Below, in pieces: positions 20,738 through 33,091 of a DNA stretch of 64,000 nucleotides; the stretch's first letter is position 1, and every line of letters starts with the position of its first letter. The stretch covers positions 68,763,514 to 68,827,513 of the forward strand of contig NC_133063.1 of the NCBI RefSeq assembly GCF_048771995.1, in the 5' to 3' direction. Source of the stretch: Taeniopygia guttata. Its lineage: Eukaryota > Chordata > Aves > Passeriformes > Estrildidae. Below the pieces are notes generated by a model, which searched no databases, was not told the origin of the DNA, and saw nothing but the letters and a program-made list of their open reading frames with translations. The position numbers were made by a program, and so were the translations under genes.

Positions 20738-23700
20738 TAGTTTGTGCTTTGGATACTGGGAGGCCACCAAGAAGCTGGAGGAGAAAGAGGAAAAACAAAT
20801 CAGCCAAAAGATAAATGAAAAGGGCCAAAAAGTAACAAAAGTAGATGGTGAAATCTGTTTTGAAGGGGGTTGTTTTCAAAACTAAAAAGGCTCAGCATAA
20901 AACAGATTTTTTTCAACTCTGTGAGCCTGTGAGCAGCACTTGAGTGCTTATCAACTCTCTGAAATTAACTCCTTTAGATTAAACACTCTGAATAAGTCCC
21001 ACATGAAGATCTAACCCTCTGCTACTGATTAGATTGACGATAAATACCCACCATAATTGTACAAACAGGAAACAAATTGTCATTAAGGATCAGCCACCTT
21101 ACCTCTGTCAAGGCAGTGTCAAAAATTAAACTAACAGAATACTCAATATACTGACTGCATCACTTAAATTGGTTTTACATCAGCTTTCAATTAGAGGAAA
21201 ATGGCCTAGAGCACTTACCTAAATATTACCAGCAGCTATACTCCCTAAAATGTCAACCTCTGTTTCCATTGCCAGATAGCTATGCTTCATTGTTCTAATT
21301 TTATTTTTCAGATGCAGCCCTGCAAATGAGCCCTCCTATTTTCATGTATAGTCAAGCAATGCACTGCTTTTAGCATTTCCCACTGCCCCACCTCTATAAT
21401 CATCTTTCTGTATGACAAGAACTAGTGAAGAATTCTGGAGTCTGAATTGATAAATCTCATTGATCAAATCTGAAAATATTTCCAAACCAAATCCTTTTTA
21501 GGTATAGGACTAAGCGATAATTTACTTCGCAGAATTTAATGTACCTACTTATTCGATTGTTAGAATAATAGATCTGTCAATGAACATAAGTATTAAAGCA
21601 TTAGTTAAAACATAATCAAAGGAAATATATATAGCAACACTTAAAGACTATTCATACAAAGGATCTTATCAGCACTTCACTGTAACCAATTTTAAATATG
21701 ACTTAAAATCAAGATAACTTGTCTGGTACATACAGCCATTAGGGATACAATCCTGACGCCTTAGCCCATGCACAGGAGTACATTATTTCCTAAGATTACT
21801 GTGTCTTCTTGCACAGCTGGATGGGATTTCTCATGTGTCTAAACTCATCCCAAAACTTAAATAACAAATAAAACCAACAATAACTAAATGGAATTGCAGT
21901 TCTATGTATTACTTCAGAGACTATCAGGAATATTTTTTTACATAAGAGCAGTCATACCAATTTAGAAACAGTAATCTGAATAACAGATATGAAAGAAAAA
22001 TTATTTTATTGATAATCAGATGCAAAGACCTGAAAGAAAAAAGGTGTAATGAAAAGGATGAACAGTAACAGTGCACTGATATGAGCCATGGCTGCTAGTC
22101 AGCAGCACTCCTGCTGCAAAGCACCTTAATGACAGAGATGCATTTCAAAACTCTTGAACTCTCATGTTTTGTCTGTGCTGCCCTGATGAATACAAATGGC
22201 AGCATTAAGATCTCAGGGCCACATGGGACACAATGGTGTGAAGCTCACTCTGGGACAGATGAGGGTGAAAATGTTCATTAATTTTGACACATCCATGCGA
22301 GTTGTGTCAAGCATGGAGACATTTCTCCTTTCAGTGGTGGGAAGGTAATTAGTAACCAACTTGCTCTTCTCATTCTCTACCTCCAGATGAAGCTATCATA
22401 AGCCCATCTGTCATTTTGTTCTTTAGGAATGACAGTCAGAACACTGTGTGCTGATCAGCTCTGTTAAAAGCTAAACCATGTCTTTAAGGCACAGCTGTGC
22501 CCTGGGAGTTCAATGTGATAGATGTTTGCTTTTCTGGACTGCACACAATGCAGCAGGCACAATCCTGGCACTCACTGAGAAGAATAGCAGCTTTGCTTTG
22601 GCTCTAGAGAATTTGCATAGCCCTTCTGCACAGCAACAACAGGACAAGAATCTTCCAGGGACCACAAGAAACCTCTTACTGCAGTTCAGTGAGGTGATAA
22701 AGTTACAAGCATGCAAAACCACAACTATGCTTTATTTTCAACATGCAAATTTATTTAGACCCATTGAAAGAATGTAAAATCTGGTGATCACTGAATTTCC
22801 CAAAATATAGGACACTGTAAATCAATTCCTTTGCTGAAAGAATTCCTACTTGCATGACCATGCAGATGGGATGCAGATGCTCAGCCTTGCATGGCAGGCC
22901 CAGCAGCTTCTTGCCACCTACAAAAATCCAGGGCCTGAGGACTAACTCTGCTGAGACTGGAGTTTGTCACAGCCTCAGACCTGACAAAGATCACTAGTCT
23001 CATTTTCCATCCCATTTGCCTCACCAGCAGAACCTATTCAACTAGACATTTTTGAAGACATGTAGTGAAATAGATTTTCCACACCAAACTCAAGCAGAAG
23101 AGAAAGGAGTCTTGCCTCTTAATCAGAGTCAGAATTGAATGTTTCTGGCAAATGCTTTATCTGTTCAATAGGATTTCAATGCACAAATCAGTCTTACTCT
23201 ATCTCTTCAAATGCAGCTTGAAGAAAGTCTCTTGCACCCCTCTAGTTGAATCTGTTCCACTTTGCACCAGGTAAATAATAGCCCACATGGTGACAGTAAA
23301 AGGAAGACCATACAGCTTGGTGTTTCCAGCACTTAGCTGGGTGGAAAGGAGTGTGTCACAGGCCCTGCTTCAATAAAGAGTAATGACAGTACCCTGACCA
23401 AGCAGCAAAGTCTTCCCAAACCCCCAGCCTCCTCTGGCCCCAGCAATCTTTAGTTGAGGGCTAAAATTTGGAAGGAATCCAGAGTCTCCACACACTACAG
23501 ACACATGAAGGCAAAACTTACTTAGAGTTCCTCACAGCCTAATGGCTATGGGCCAAAAACACTGCCAGACACAGAGAGTGATTTCTATCCCTTCAGAAGC
23601 ACAAGACATTGTGCCCAGTACCACCGGGTCCCATTTGGGTGCCCTGAGCACCAAGGCCATCACACTTTGGGCAGCTCAGCTTACCCAGCAGCTGCTCCAC

Positions 23701-26700
23701 TCTCTTTTTTCTCAATGCTCTTTGTCCCCTCATCCCTCATCCAGCCCCACCATCTCACAGAGGGCAGCTTTGGTACCACTTGACTACTCTGTGCACTGAC
23801 TCAGCACACAAATGTAACTCTTCAGGGGAGGGGGGATAGATTCTCACTTGGCTTATGATCAAGCTCAGCTCCAAGAGCTCTCACCAGTAGTAGAGCTGGC
23901 ACAAAGTACATATTAGAAGTGTGCAGTCCAGAGGACACACCTCTGGCAGTGAAACAGTCAGCATAAGGCTACACAAATTGCTGCATTTTGTTTTGCAATA
24001 CCTGTCACCTCTGGTCTGCTGCACTGAGGAGGTAAACTGGAGCTGAGTGGAATAAAGCACTTTGCAGAAAATTAGAAGTTAGTGCTTGGTAGGTTTTTTC
24101 CCCTAAAGATTTGTCTTTTTCTTCTCTGGATTATTTTATGCAGTTTTCTGCCTTTGGCTTAACTATTCTTATTTTAGGAGTGACAAGCATAAGTCTGTGC
24201 ATTTCAATAGGAAAGATTATGCCTAAATCTGAGGTACCATTATAGGAGTCAGATAGTGCCTGGATTGCTCAGGGCCCTATCAGCGTCGCCACTTATTACA
24301 CTACCCGTGCAGACTGGAACTAGCAAGATCCTTCCACAAATTCTCTCCCTCTCCAAAGGGAACTCCAGCCAGCTCAGAGGAAGAAACAAGTTCATATTCC
24401 CACAGAACAGACTTTTGAAAATCTGCAGAAGGCCTGTAGAAGCTGGCTTTGAAAGAAGACTCAGTTAATTTACTGTGCACATCCACAAAGACTTTCAGTG
24501 GCATCACTGTCCCTAAATTATCCAAACAAAACAGTCAACTGGTAGACATGATGACATCCAAAAACAATACAGGAGAGTCATGATTGTCGTGGTTACTTGC
24601 ATTCCATAGGGTTTGGCAATCAAAAGGTTTTGAAATTACACATCAAGAGAAAACATGCTTAAACACAACAAGATGGGCAATCCTACTAAAGATAAAGTAG
24701 ACAGTCTTGTTTTATGAGATGCTAATTTGGCATTACTAAGGTTTTGGGTAAACAGGGTGGAGAATTCTAAGCTTCTGAGAAATTAGAAATCTCTCTAAAT
24801 ATGGTCATGCTAGAGTCTTCTATTTTAACTAATTGCAGATATTAATGAGACCTAGAGGGAGAAGGAAAATATATTCTATTATTATGTTCCACTACAGACT
24901 TGGCAAACATGTTGTCTCTGTAAAACAAAGAAACAGACAGTTTATCTGGATGGCCTGGCTTCATTTTAGGAGAACCAAGCATTGTTTCTTCTACTTAATT
25001 CAGTCCTGGGGATTATTGGGGGGAAAGGGGGATGAAAAAGAACAGAAAAGTAAAAAGGGGAAAAAAAATGAAAAAGAAAGGAGAATTTTTTTTTAAATAT
25101 GGGTGGGGGTAGTAGAAATGCAGTCTGTCCCTACATGAGATAGTGGAAAGAATTCCAGTTAGAATATGCTCCTGCACAAATCCTGTCTTTTAAGAACATC
25201 ACTTTTTCAGTGCAGTTCAGGAGCTGCTTGTTTTTCTCACTCAGAAAGATAGCATTTAATGGGGTATCTACAGTACACAACTGATAAACTGGCATCTGGT
25301 ACTATTGCTAGATTTTTAAGGCAAATAGCAATATTCTGTCTTTAAATATTGTAAGCAAACTAAGTGAAATTTTTAAAATATCACCTAGGAATACTTCAAG
25401 GTTTTTGATGAAATATAATTACTATCAATAAGACTAAGAGATGAAAGCCATCAACTTGCTTAAAAAAAAAAAAAAACTTCAACTGTTTAGACCATTCTGG
25501 TTTTATGTCATGCAAAAATATGTTTATCTACTATTACAAAACTTTTATTAACTTCTTTATTTGGTAGTATAAACATCACATGCCTTTTGACTGTAATCCA
25601 GTCCTTTATCTAGGACTAAAGTGGGGAAAGGTCAGAGGTAGTAGTTTTTTATGTACTTAATTTAATGGAAATATGCTGAGAAAAATTAAAGCTTTCTACA
25701 AGTCTTGAGATAGAGATTATAATTCTTTTTCAATAAACCTGTCAGAGTAGAGTTCTAGTCTAAAAAATTACTCTGTACTGTCATTCAAACTCCTGAAGTG
25801 GATTTGCTTGATTTATAAGCAAAATAATTTGACATCATTAATAACCAGATAAGTAAGTACCATATTTTAAAGCCAGTCTTTTGCCACCACTTAGTAACTG
25901 ATCTTCAAACCACCATGTTCACTTTTTCCCTCACCAATTTTGTCAGGGGCCAGTGGGGGAGGACAGGGACAACGATGACAATACAAAAAATAAGCAAAAT
26001 GCCCCAAAACCTGTATGTTCGGGAAAATTCAGGAAATTACAGGCACGTTGCAACAACACCTTCCGCTGTGCTGAGAGACCTCTTCAGGGCAGGACAAAGT
26101 AGCTGGGTGGGTCTCCTTGTGGGAAGAACCGCTCCTGGCACGGAACATTGTTCACTGCTGCCGCTTAGAGGTTTCAGGCTGCCAGATTCCCCTTTTCCTT
26201 AGCAATACCTGGTGCCTGCTACCTGCCATGTTAGCCAGCTGTGCTGCATCTTCCTGCAGTCTACCAAAAGCCTGAAGTCCTGTCACCAAGGGTGGAGTGT
26301 TTACAGTAATGTAAAACTTCAACAATTTTTAATTCGGTTGAAGAGAAGTAATTCAGACATATTTCAAACATCTTTAATTTGTACTGTTGATTTTTTTCAG
26401 TGTCCACTATCAAACGATACAGAATTTATAAGAGGGTCTAAATCCAAGTATTTTTACCTGTTTAGATAAACAGTGGGAAAAAAACATAAAAATTGAGAAT
26501 GCCTGCATTGGAAAATGGGTGTTATCAATTTGCAAAACAGCCTCTGAAAGCATTTCAACTGTAAGAACAACTGATTTGAAAACTGGTGCTATCACCGTGC
26601 TGTGAAGATGACTTCATGGCAAGTGTTGCAGCAGCATGTTCTTCATATCAACAGCTTGGGAGCAGAAGCTTTAACAACCACCACAGACTGAACCAATTCT

Positions 26701-29700
26701 CATACTAATTTACTATCCTTTTCCCCAGAAAATGCTTTCTCAGAGATGCTTATAATTTAGTCTATCATTAAAATAACAAATGCTGTCTTGTTTTGTTTTG
26801 TTTTGTTTTTTCTTTTTGTTGTTTCTTTTTTTGATGATGGTGGTGATGGTTGTATGTTTTGGAGCAATATTCTTTTTTCCCAGACAAGTATCTTATTTGC
26901 ATCTGCTTTGCAAAGGGATAAAACTTTTTGATGACTTCTTAATTCCATGTTTGTAGCACCTGCTTGTCTATGCCTGTATACCCAGAGGTCCTGTAGGCTC
27001 CCTACTCTATGCATTTTATTTTTGGTTTTAAATTCTAATAAAAGATGTAATCCACATAGGCACACTCTAGTTAGAGCACAGACTGACAAGATACCTGAAT
27101 GGCAGGCAGAACCAGCTGTGGGGAGGACAGTGGAAATCAGAGAATCAGTAGGATTTTTGCACTGTGTAAAGCATAAGTGTACTTTTAAGATACATTCTGA
27201 CCAAAAGATGTATGAATCCAGCAATTAAAATCATCTTCCATGAAAGCAGATTACAAGATGGGTCAAGAGTGTCAACTTCAGCCAGTATGGCCCTTGACAA
27301 AACTTTAATATGACTACTGCAAGAAGAAAATCACAAAGGTATATGATGTTTAGTTGGGCATATGCAAGCAATTACTGCTGATAACTGAGTTTATCTCACA
27401 TATTTCCCAATTTTCCAGCCATCAGTGACTTTCCCTTCCCTCAATCCCTCCACGCAGAACAGTGTGTATGTAACATCCTACTGGCTCCTTTAACGCCTTT
27501 ACAGTAAAATGGGTTATACCTTCTGTATACATTTACAGGAAAATAATCATGTTAAGTAAAACTTGAACAGCTGAAATTTAGAGTTGCAGAGAGAAAATCT
27601 ATAATAGATTAGTGTTTCTTAAACAGCAATTATTTCCAGGATTATCTATTCCTCTTTTATTAGATGGTTAATACAAGTTATTTACTATTTTAAAAGATTT
27701 CACATCTTAAAAGTACAGGTCTTAAAACAAGACCCACGAAACCATACAATGGTCTTTAAACAACAAAAAACTTACTAAAAGAGAAAAAAAAGTGCAATTA
27801 CATAATAGTGAATGTAAGGGAGCAACTAAATGCAAGAGTTTTAAACCCTATGCAGAAAATGAGGAAACTGATAGAAGAATAATATGGTTAAGGGTAAATG
27901 AGCTCTGGTGTTTTCACACAGCAGCAACGTGATACACACGGGCAAAACGGATGGTTTTGACAATGATCTTGAACCTGATAATACCACATGTTAAATGGGC
28001 AGTAAGATTTCTTCCAAGAAACCAGAAGGAAATATGTCTTGATTAATGCAATGAACTCTTGCATGAATCCGTCTTAAAGATATAAGAAATTAAAAAGGTC
28101 CCACTTTTAATATCAGATTATTACAATTTAATTTTTTTAGATAACACAGGAATAAAGAGAGCACATAGTGGAACTCGGTAAGTACCAAGTGGTGTGCATA
28201 TGTGGGCATGGCCTTGTTTCCATTGTGACAGTCTAGAATCCAACTAGACAGAAGATGGACAGCACTAGGAAAGCGAGTCTCAGTTATGGGTCACAGTCTG
28301 TCTGCAATGTGCATACTGTCCCCAGACATTCCTCCTTTATTTCCTGCTAAGTCAACCACTGCATTTTCTGCTGATCCCACTTCTTCCCTCAGTTCTGCAC
28401 TCAGAAACAAACTCAAAGTCATTGTGTATTTTTTTTTGTTTGTTTGGTTGGTTTTTTTTTTTTTTTTTGCTTTTGAAGAAAAGTAAGTTGGTGGAGTCAG
28501 TGGGAAAGAAAAACATTGCACACTCTCAGTAAATCCTGCTGTCAGCAGCAGAGGGCAAGGTTGATTCTTCTGTACCTTAAACCAAGAGCTACTAAGGTTC
28601 AACTGCACCCATCTGCACGTGCCTATTTCCAAGGTAATGGAAAATACACTGCTACACAGTAATATATATCAATATCAAGGAAATGGGTCTTCTGTCTTCT
28701 AAGAACAGAAGATAAAACAATCATTAGCACCTCTGCTGCCCTAGCACTCAAAATGGTGGTTTACCCTCCAGCATCTGCTAAGTAAGGTGAGACGTGTAGG
28801 CTGGTGACAAGGGACAGGCATTTCACCTCGGGAAAATGGCTTTAAAGCAAATGCCCCATAATTGCTGGCACAGCCTTTCTGAGCAAGTAGAAGACAAAAA
28901 AAAATTACTTGCAGCCTGTGCACTTCCATGGTTTTCTTGGCAATAAAAAACCTTCTACAGGCTATATATTAAGATGCTGACAATAATTTGAGCACTTTGG
29001 ATAACGTAAAGAAGGCAAAAAAGTATGTATCAAACAAAACAAAAAGCATACATTAAAAAAAAAAAAAACTCGAATCAAGCAAAAAACACTATTATTTCAG
29101 AAACTTTCAAAAATTTACTTCTCTGCCTCCACGCAGCCACAGACACCCATGGCAGAATGGGACAGATATAGCACTGCATCCAACCAGTTTCCTTACTGGG
29201 AAAAAACAGGCCACTCCTTGATGTAGCTTAAACCATTGAAAAAATATTTCATACTCCACATATCCTGCTTTTTACCTCCTTCCATTTAGGCTATGCTAGA
29301 ATTGTTTTCAATTAACATTAAAGACACGCCTTAACAGTAAAATTTATGTGGTAGGAAAACAGTGACAACTATAGCATAACCTTTACTGATGCCTACTTAA
29401 TGAAGAGAGGCATTTATCAGCTTGTGGTAAGGAAAACTAGTAGCTAGTCACTGCAAATTACTGCACGTAACTTAAAATAAATTACATAATACAGACTCAA
29501 AAATGCAAATACACTGCCTGCTACATATCCAGCTAAAGCATCTGTAATTACAGTACACAATCAAAGCATCAGATCAGATTAATGTAAGCACACATTCTTA
29601 CACAGCTTTTTGCTGTTCTGTTTATTAGCATCTTCTCTAGCTATGACTTATTTTCATTGGACTCTGAAATCCTCTTGATTGGAAAATGTCTGTGCCAGAT

Positions 29701-29786
29701 TCTAAGTATTAGTTCCCCTTAATAACCAAAAAACTTGAGAAGGGTTGTACCAGATTTTTTCCTCTCCCTGTTTTATTGTACCATTA
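20738..29786. other. KCNV2 3' flank and KCNV2-PUM3 intergenic region
   Basis: The KCNV2 3' UTR should begin here; an AATAAA lies at 21867-21872 but the true cleavage site cannot be read. The remainder contains short simple repeats, for example a TTTTG run near 26788-26808. Frames up to 155 codons (26757-27224, minus) have no recognisable domain. I see no second gene. Confidence 0.5.
26788..26808. repeat. (TTTTG)n short microsatellite
   Basis: Four near-perfect TTTTG units followed by a T-rich tract and a GATGATGGTGGTGATGG stretch. Confidence 0.75.
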
Positions 29787-30621
29787 ATTATTCAATCACA
29801 AATCTGTTGTATATTTCATTCAGGTTGGGTTTTTGGCAGTAACTGCAACTTTTTTAGAAACAATTCACTACAGTTTAAATTAATTATCTGCTGCTAATTA
29901 AACCGATCTGGTTTACTGTCACAAAAGAAAATCCTGTTACAGAAACTAATGAGCTCCAGTCTTCAATAACTGAGAGGACATGTTTACAAGCAGGAACACT
30001 TAACACCATTGCCAATCAGATGCTGGAATTAAGTACATTTTCTAGATGTGTATGTTTAAGTCTGAATAGTTTAAAGCAGTGAAATGCACTGTTTCATCTT
30101 TATAAATAATCTCTTGCTTCTCCCTGGGGGCAGTATTTGTTGGTTCACAAAAAATTCTAAGATACTCAAATAGGTGAATTCATAAAAAGAAATAAATCAT
30201 AAACCCAGTTGTAATTTGTAGTTTACTCAGGCTACTTTGGGCAGTACATAATGTTATAGTTATGAAAATGGTTTCTAACCCTTTTTGTTTATTTGCATCT
30301 GTTGATTTACTAGTACTTTGCTGACTGTGCTCCCCTCTAATCCCACCTAAGTTTTTGAGTAGGTGTAAATACTTAAAGGTTAATCCCAATTAGACCTGCT
30401 TGGCAATGGTATTAAGTGTTCCTGCTTGTAAACACATCCTCTTAGTTAATGAAGATTGCAGCTCACTAGTGTAACAGAATTTTCTTTTGTGACAATAAAC
30501 CAGATTGTTTTAATTAGCAACAGGTAGTGAATCTAAACGGTAGTGAACTGTTATTAGGAAGTCTAAGTTATTCCCAAAAAATCCAACCTGAACAAAATAT
30601 GCAACAGATTTTTATGAATAA
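29787..30621. repeat. Long inverted repeat: two arms of about 230 bases around a 376-base spacer
   Basis: The left arm (29787-30019) and the reverse complement of the right arm (30396-30621) align over nearly their whole length. The inner part (29891-30019 with 30396-30520) is best conserved, about 85 percent by eye, and includes an exact 23-base block: 29981-30003 matches the reverse complement of 30412-30434. The outer part is weaker but recognisable (shared AATCTGTTG, TTCAGGTTGG and TTCACTAC words). No transposase frame is visible. A CR1 fragment abuts the right outer end. It could be an old inverted duplication or a non-autonomous foldback element. Confidence 0.8.
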
Positions 30622-30637
30622 CTGCAGAAGTAAAGAA

Positions 30638-31060
30638 TCCCAGAAGGAATCAGTTCAGAAGGCACCACAGTTGGTCATTTGGTCCAACCTTCCAGCTCAA
30701 GCAATGTCATCCTACAGTACATAGCACAGAATTGTGTCCAGAGAGTTTTGGCATATCCCCAGTGAAAGGAGACTCCACCACCTCTCTGAGCAACCTGTTC
30801 CACTGGACAAAAACCCTCTTCCTTAAGGTGTTCTGGTGGAAGTTCGATGTATCAGTTTCTGCCCTTTCTCTCTTGTCCTATTGCTCAGCACCAAGGGGAG
30901 CCTGTATCCATGCTCCTGGCACTCTCCCTTTGGACACTTATAGGTATTGATGAGGTCCTTACTCAAGTTATTCCAAGGGTGAGCAGGCCCAGTTTCCCTA
31001 GCCTTTTCCCACTGGAGAGATGCTTCAATTTCTCGATCAACTTTGTAGCTCCAGTTATTG
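30638..31060 (-). mobile_element. CR1 LINE 3' fragment, reverse orientation
   Basis: Reverse-complement CR1 3' text: AGAATCCCAGAAGG, GGTCCAACCTTCCAGC, then CACCTCTCTGAGCAACCTG (about 30780) and the CCAAGGGTGAGCAGGCCCAG block. It is truncated and non-coding. Confidence 0.8.
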
Positions 31061-32028
31061 GTACAGCAAAACAGGGAGGGCAAAAAAATTCCCTTCTTAA
31101 TTTTCAGGTTACTGAGGGCAATAATCTAATGTTTAGAACCTGGCACAGACATATGGGAGCAATGAAATTAAGTCATAGCTAGAGAAGGTGCTGATAAACT
31201 GAATTGCAAACAGCCATGTGAGAATGTGTGCTTACATGAATCTGTTTGATTCTGTGCTTTAATGTCAGGGCCATACAGGTGCCCCCTAGAGAACCAGACT
31301 ATTCTGCCTCATGCTATGCATTCAAGCCTGAGTTAAACACTGGGTAATCTGGTTGTGATGTGTGCTGAGCACTGCAGTTCCCAATGGAATGCAGGACTAG
31401 TGGTGGACCATGATGACCTCTGTCAGTAAATGCAGTAGTTTAGGAGACTGATTTCAAGTATGTAAAACATGGGAACTTAAAACAGTTTACTTAACCACTG
31501 GCAACCAACCACTGCTAGTTGTATTGTACTTCACTTTGAGAAAGCTGTTATCTTAGGAAAAGCAATGCCTAAGTGTCTGCTATTACTAATGGAGTAACAT
31601 CTTGTCAAGCTAAGCAACAGTAAAGAGTGACTCCTACAGCTGGAGATCTAATCAATCTGGTTCTCTGCTTGGATCAGTCTATCCGCATGGCCCTGAGCTC
31701 CAGCAGGATGGGTATTCTATGAATGCCTTATGAAGGAAGTTTTGGATTTTTTTCCTAAATGAAGAAAATAAAATATTGGCTTAATTTTTCTAAATCAAAA
31801 TAAGGTACAAGAAAAATCAATAGGATACCAGTTTGCTATCATGTGGAAATGAAAAATGAATTCACCCCTCCCCCGTTATCAAAAAAAAAAAAAAAAAGAA
31901 AAGAAACCAAACAAAACTGCTCCAAAACCCTTGGGTATATTAGGGCTTAAAAGCGTGTAGGTTAGAAGACTTGAGTGAAACCAAAATGTGGACCATTGGA
32001 TGGGTCAGCTGGTTCCTTTAGGACTTTT
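31061..32028. other. Intergenic, nothing recognised
   Basis: Low-complexity A-rich stretch near 31880-31910; otherwise I see no feature. Confidence 0.4.
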
Positions 32029-32641
32029 GTGGGATTCCTTAAAATCAGAGCGTTTTGGGCATGTAGCAAAAGGTAGGCATCAGAGACGGATGGTGATTAG
32101 AGCTAAGCAGTAGCTATAAGATTTGTCAGAAGAAAAATTATACAAGAAGTAGAAAGAAAGGACAAATAGAACAATGGTCTGTGTATTAACACTTGGGTAG
32201 AATAACTCCCTAAGTTGCAGAAAAGTATATCTGGTGAGATATTAAGAAGGTCTAAGCTTAATAATGGAGCTCTGTGCATTGTATCTTGAGGCTTACAAGC
32301 AAGTATTGTATTCAAAATAAGCAAGCATTGTTTTAACGAAAAGTATGTGTATTTATAGTGATTGGATAGAACTACTGTCAATATGGTTTTGCTTTGTGTG
32401 ACTGGTCAAAAAGCTTATAAAGTAAGTTGTAACATTAAGTTCTTGGTCTGTTGCCTGGATGTGAGCTGCTGGCACCTTCCCATTGTCATAACCATGTAAT
32501 GAGACTGATGCTAAAAAATAAACAGCTCGAGACGTGTTCCACAGCAGTCCTGTCCCGTTTGTGACTTGCACATAGCCCCTGGCCGGCGATAGACTTTCTC
32601 TGAAAAAAGTCAGAAACATTCTATTCTTGTTAGTTCCTACA
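32029..32641 (+). mobile_element. Solo LTR of an avian endogenous retrovirus (ERVK-like)
   Basis: The segment begins TGTGGGATTCC and ends TAGTTCCTACA, giving near-inverted TG...CA termini. TATAAA at 32416-32421 is followed about 100 bases later by AATAAA at 32517-32522, the U3-R order of an LTR. The text around GTGATTGGATAGAAC and GTGTGACTGGTCAAAAAG resembles songbird ERVK-type LTRs as I remember them. No gag, pol or env is next to it. A target-site duplication was not clear, so the ends are approximate. Confidence 0.6.
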
Positions 32642-32983
32642 GAGGACAGCCTCCATCAAAGGGGAAGAAGGAGACTTAAGCAGTCCTCCTGGTTGGCCTG
32701 GGTTTTTTCAGGAAACCAGGAGGGAAGGGGATTAAAACAAACAGTTACCCAAATAGTATGTCCAGAACAGATGCTTGTGTTTCTATGGTAGCCATGACAC
32801 CATACATGCAAATTTTAACAACACTTAAAACATTTTTGTGCAAGTTATCAGGAAAGACTGAATGTCCTGATTACGTGTTCAGAAGTTTCCATTAGCTCTT
32901 AAATCTTGATATTTCAATCTCTGAGAACAATCTTCTATTGTGCACAACAGAATGAATACAATGACAAGTTGTTTTAGAAATTA

Positions 32984-32989
32984 TTTAAT
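32984..32989 (-). terminator. Possible PUM3 polyadenylation signal
   Basis: ATTAAA on the minus strand, about 105 bases past the PUM3 stop codon. This is a common variant signal, placed by position only. Confidence 0.3.
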
Positions 32990-33091
32990 ATACAAATGCA
33001 TACACTGCTTCTTAAAACAGCCATGGTACAAAATCTTACCAAATCTCACTTGACTGCATGGATGTAAATAATTATTTTAGGTTCATTTACA

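Noticed and set aside
26757-27228. Frames of 155 (minus) and 93 (plus) codons
   Set aside because: No domain; the minus frame contains a Lys/Asn run from simple repeat.
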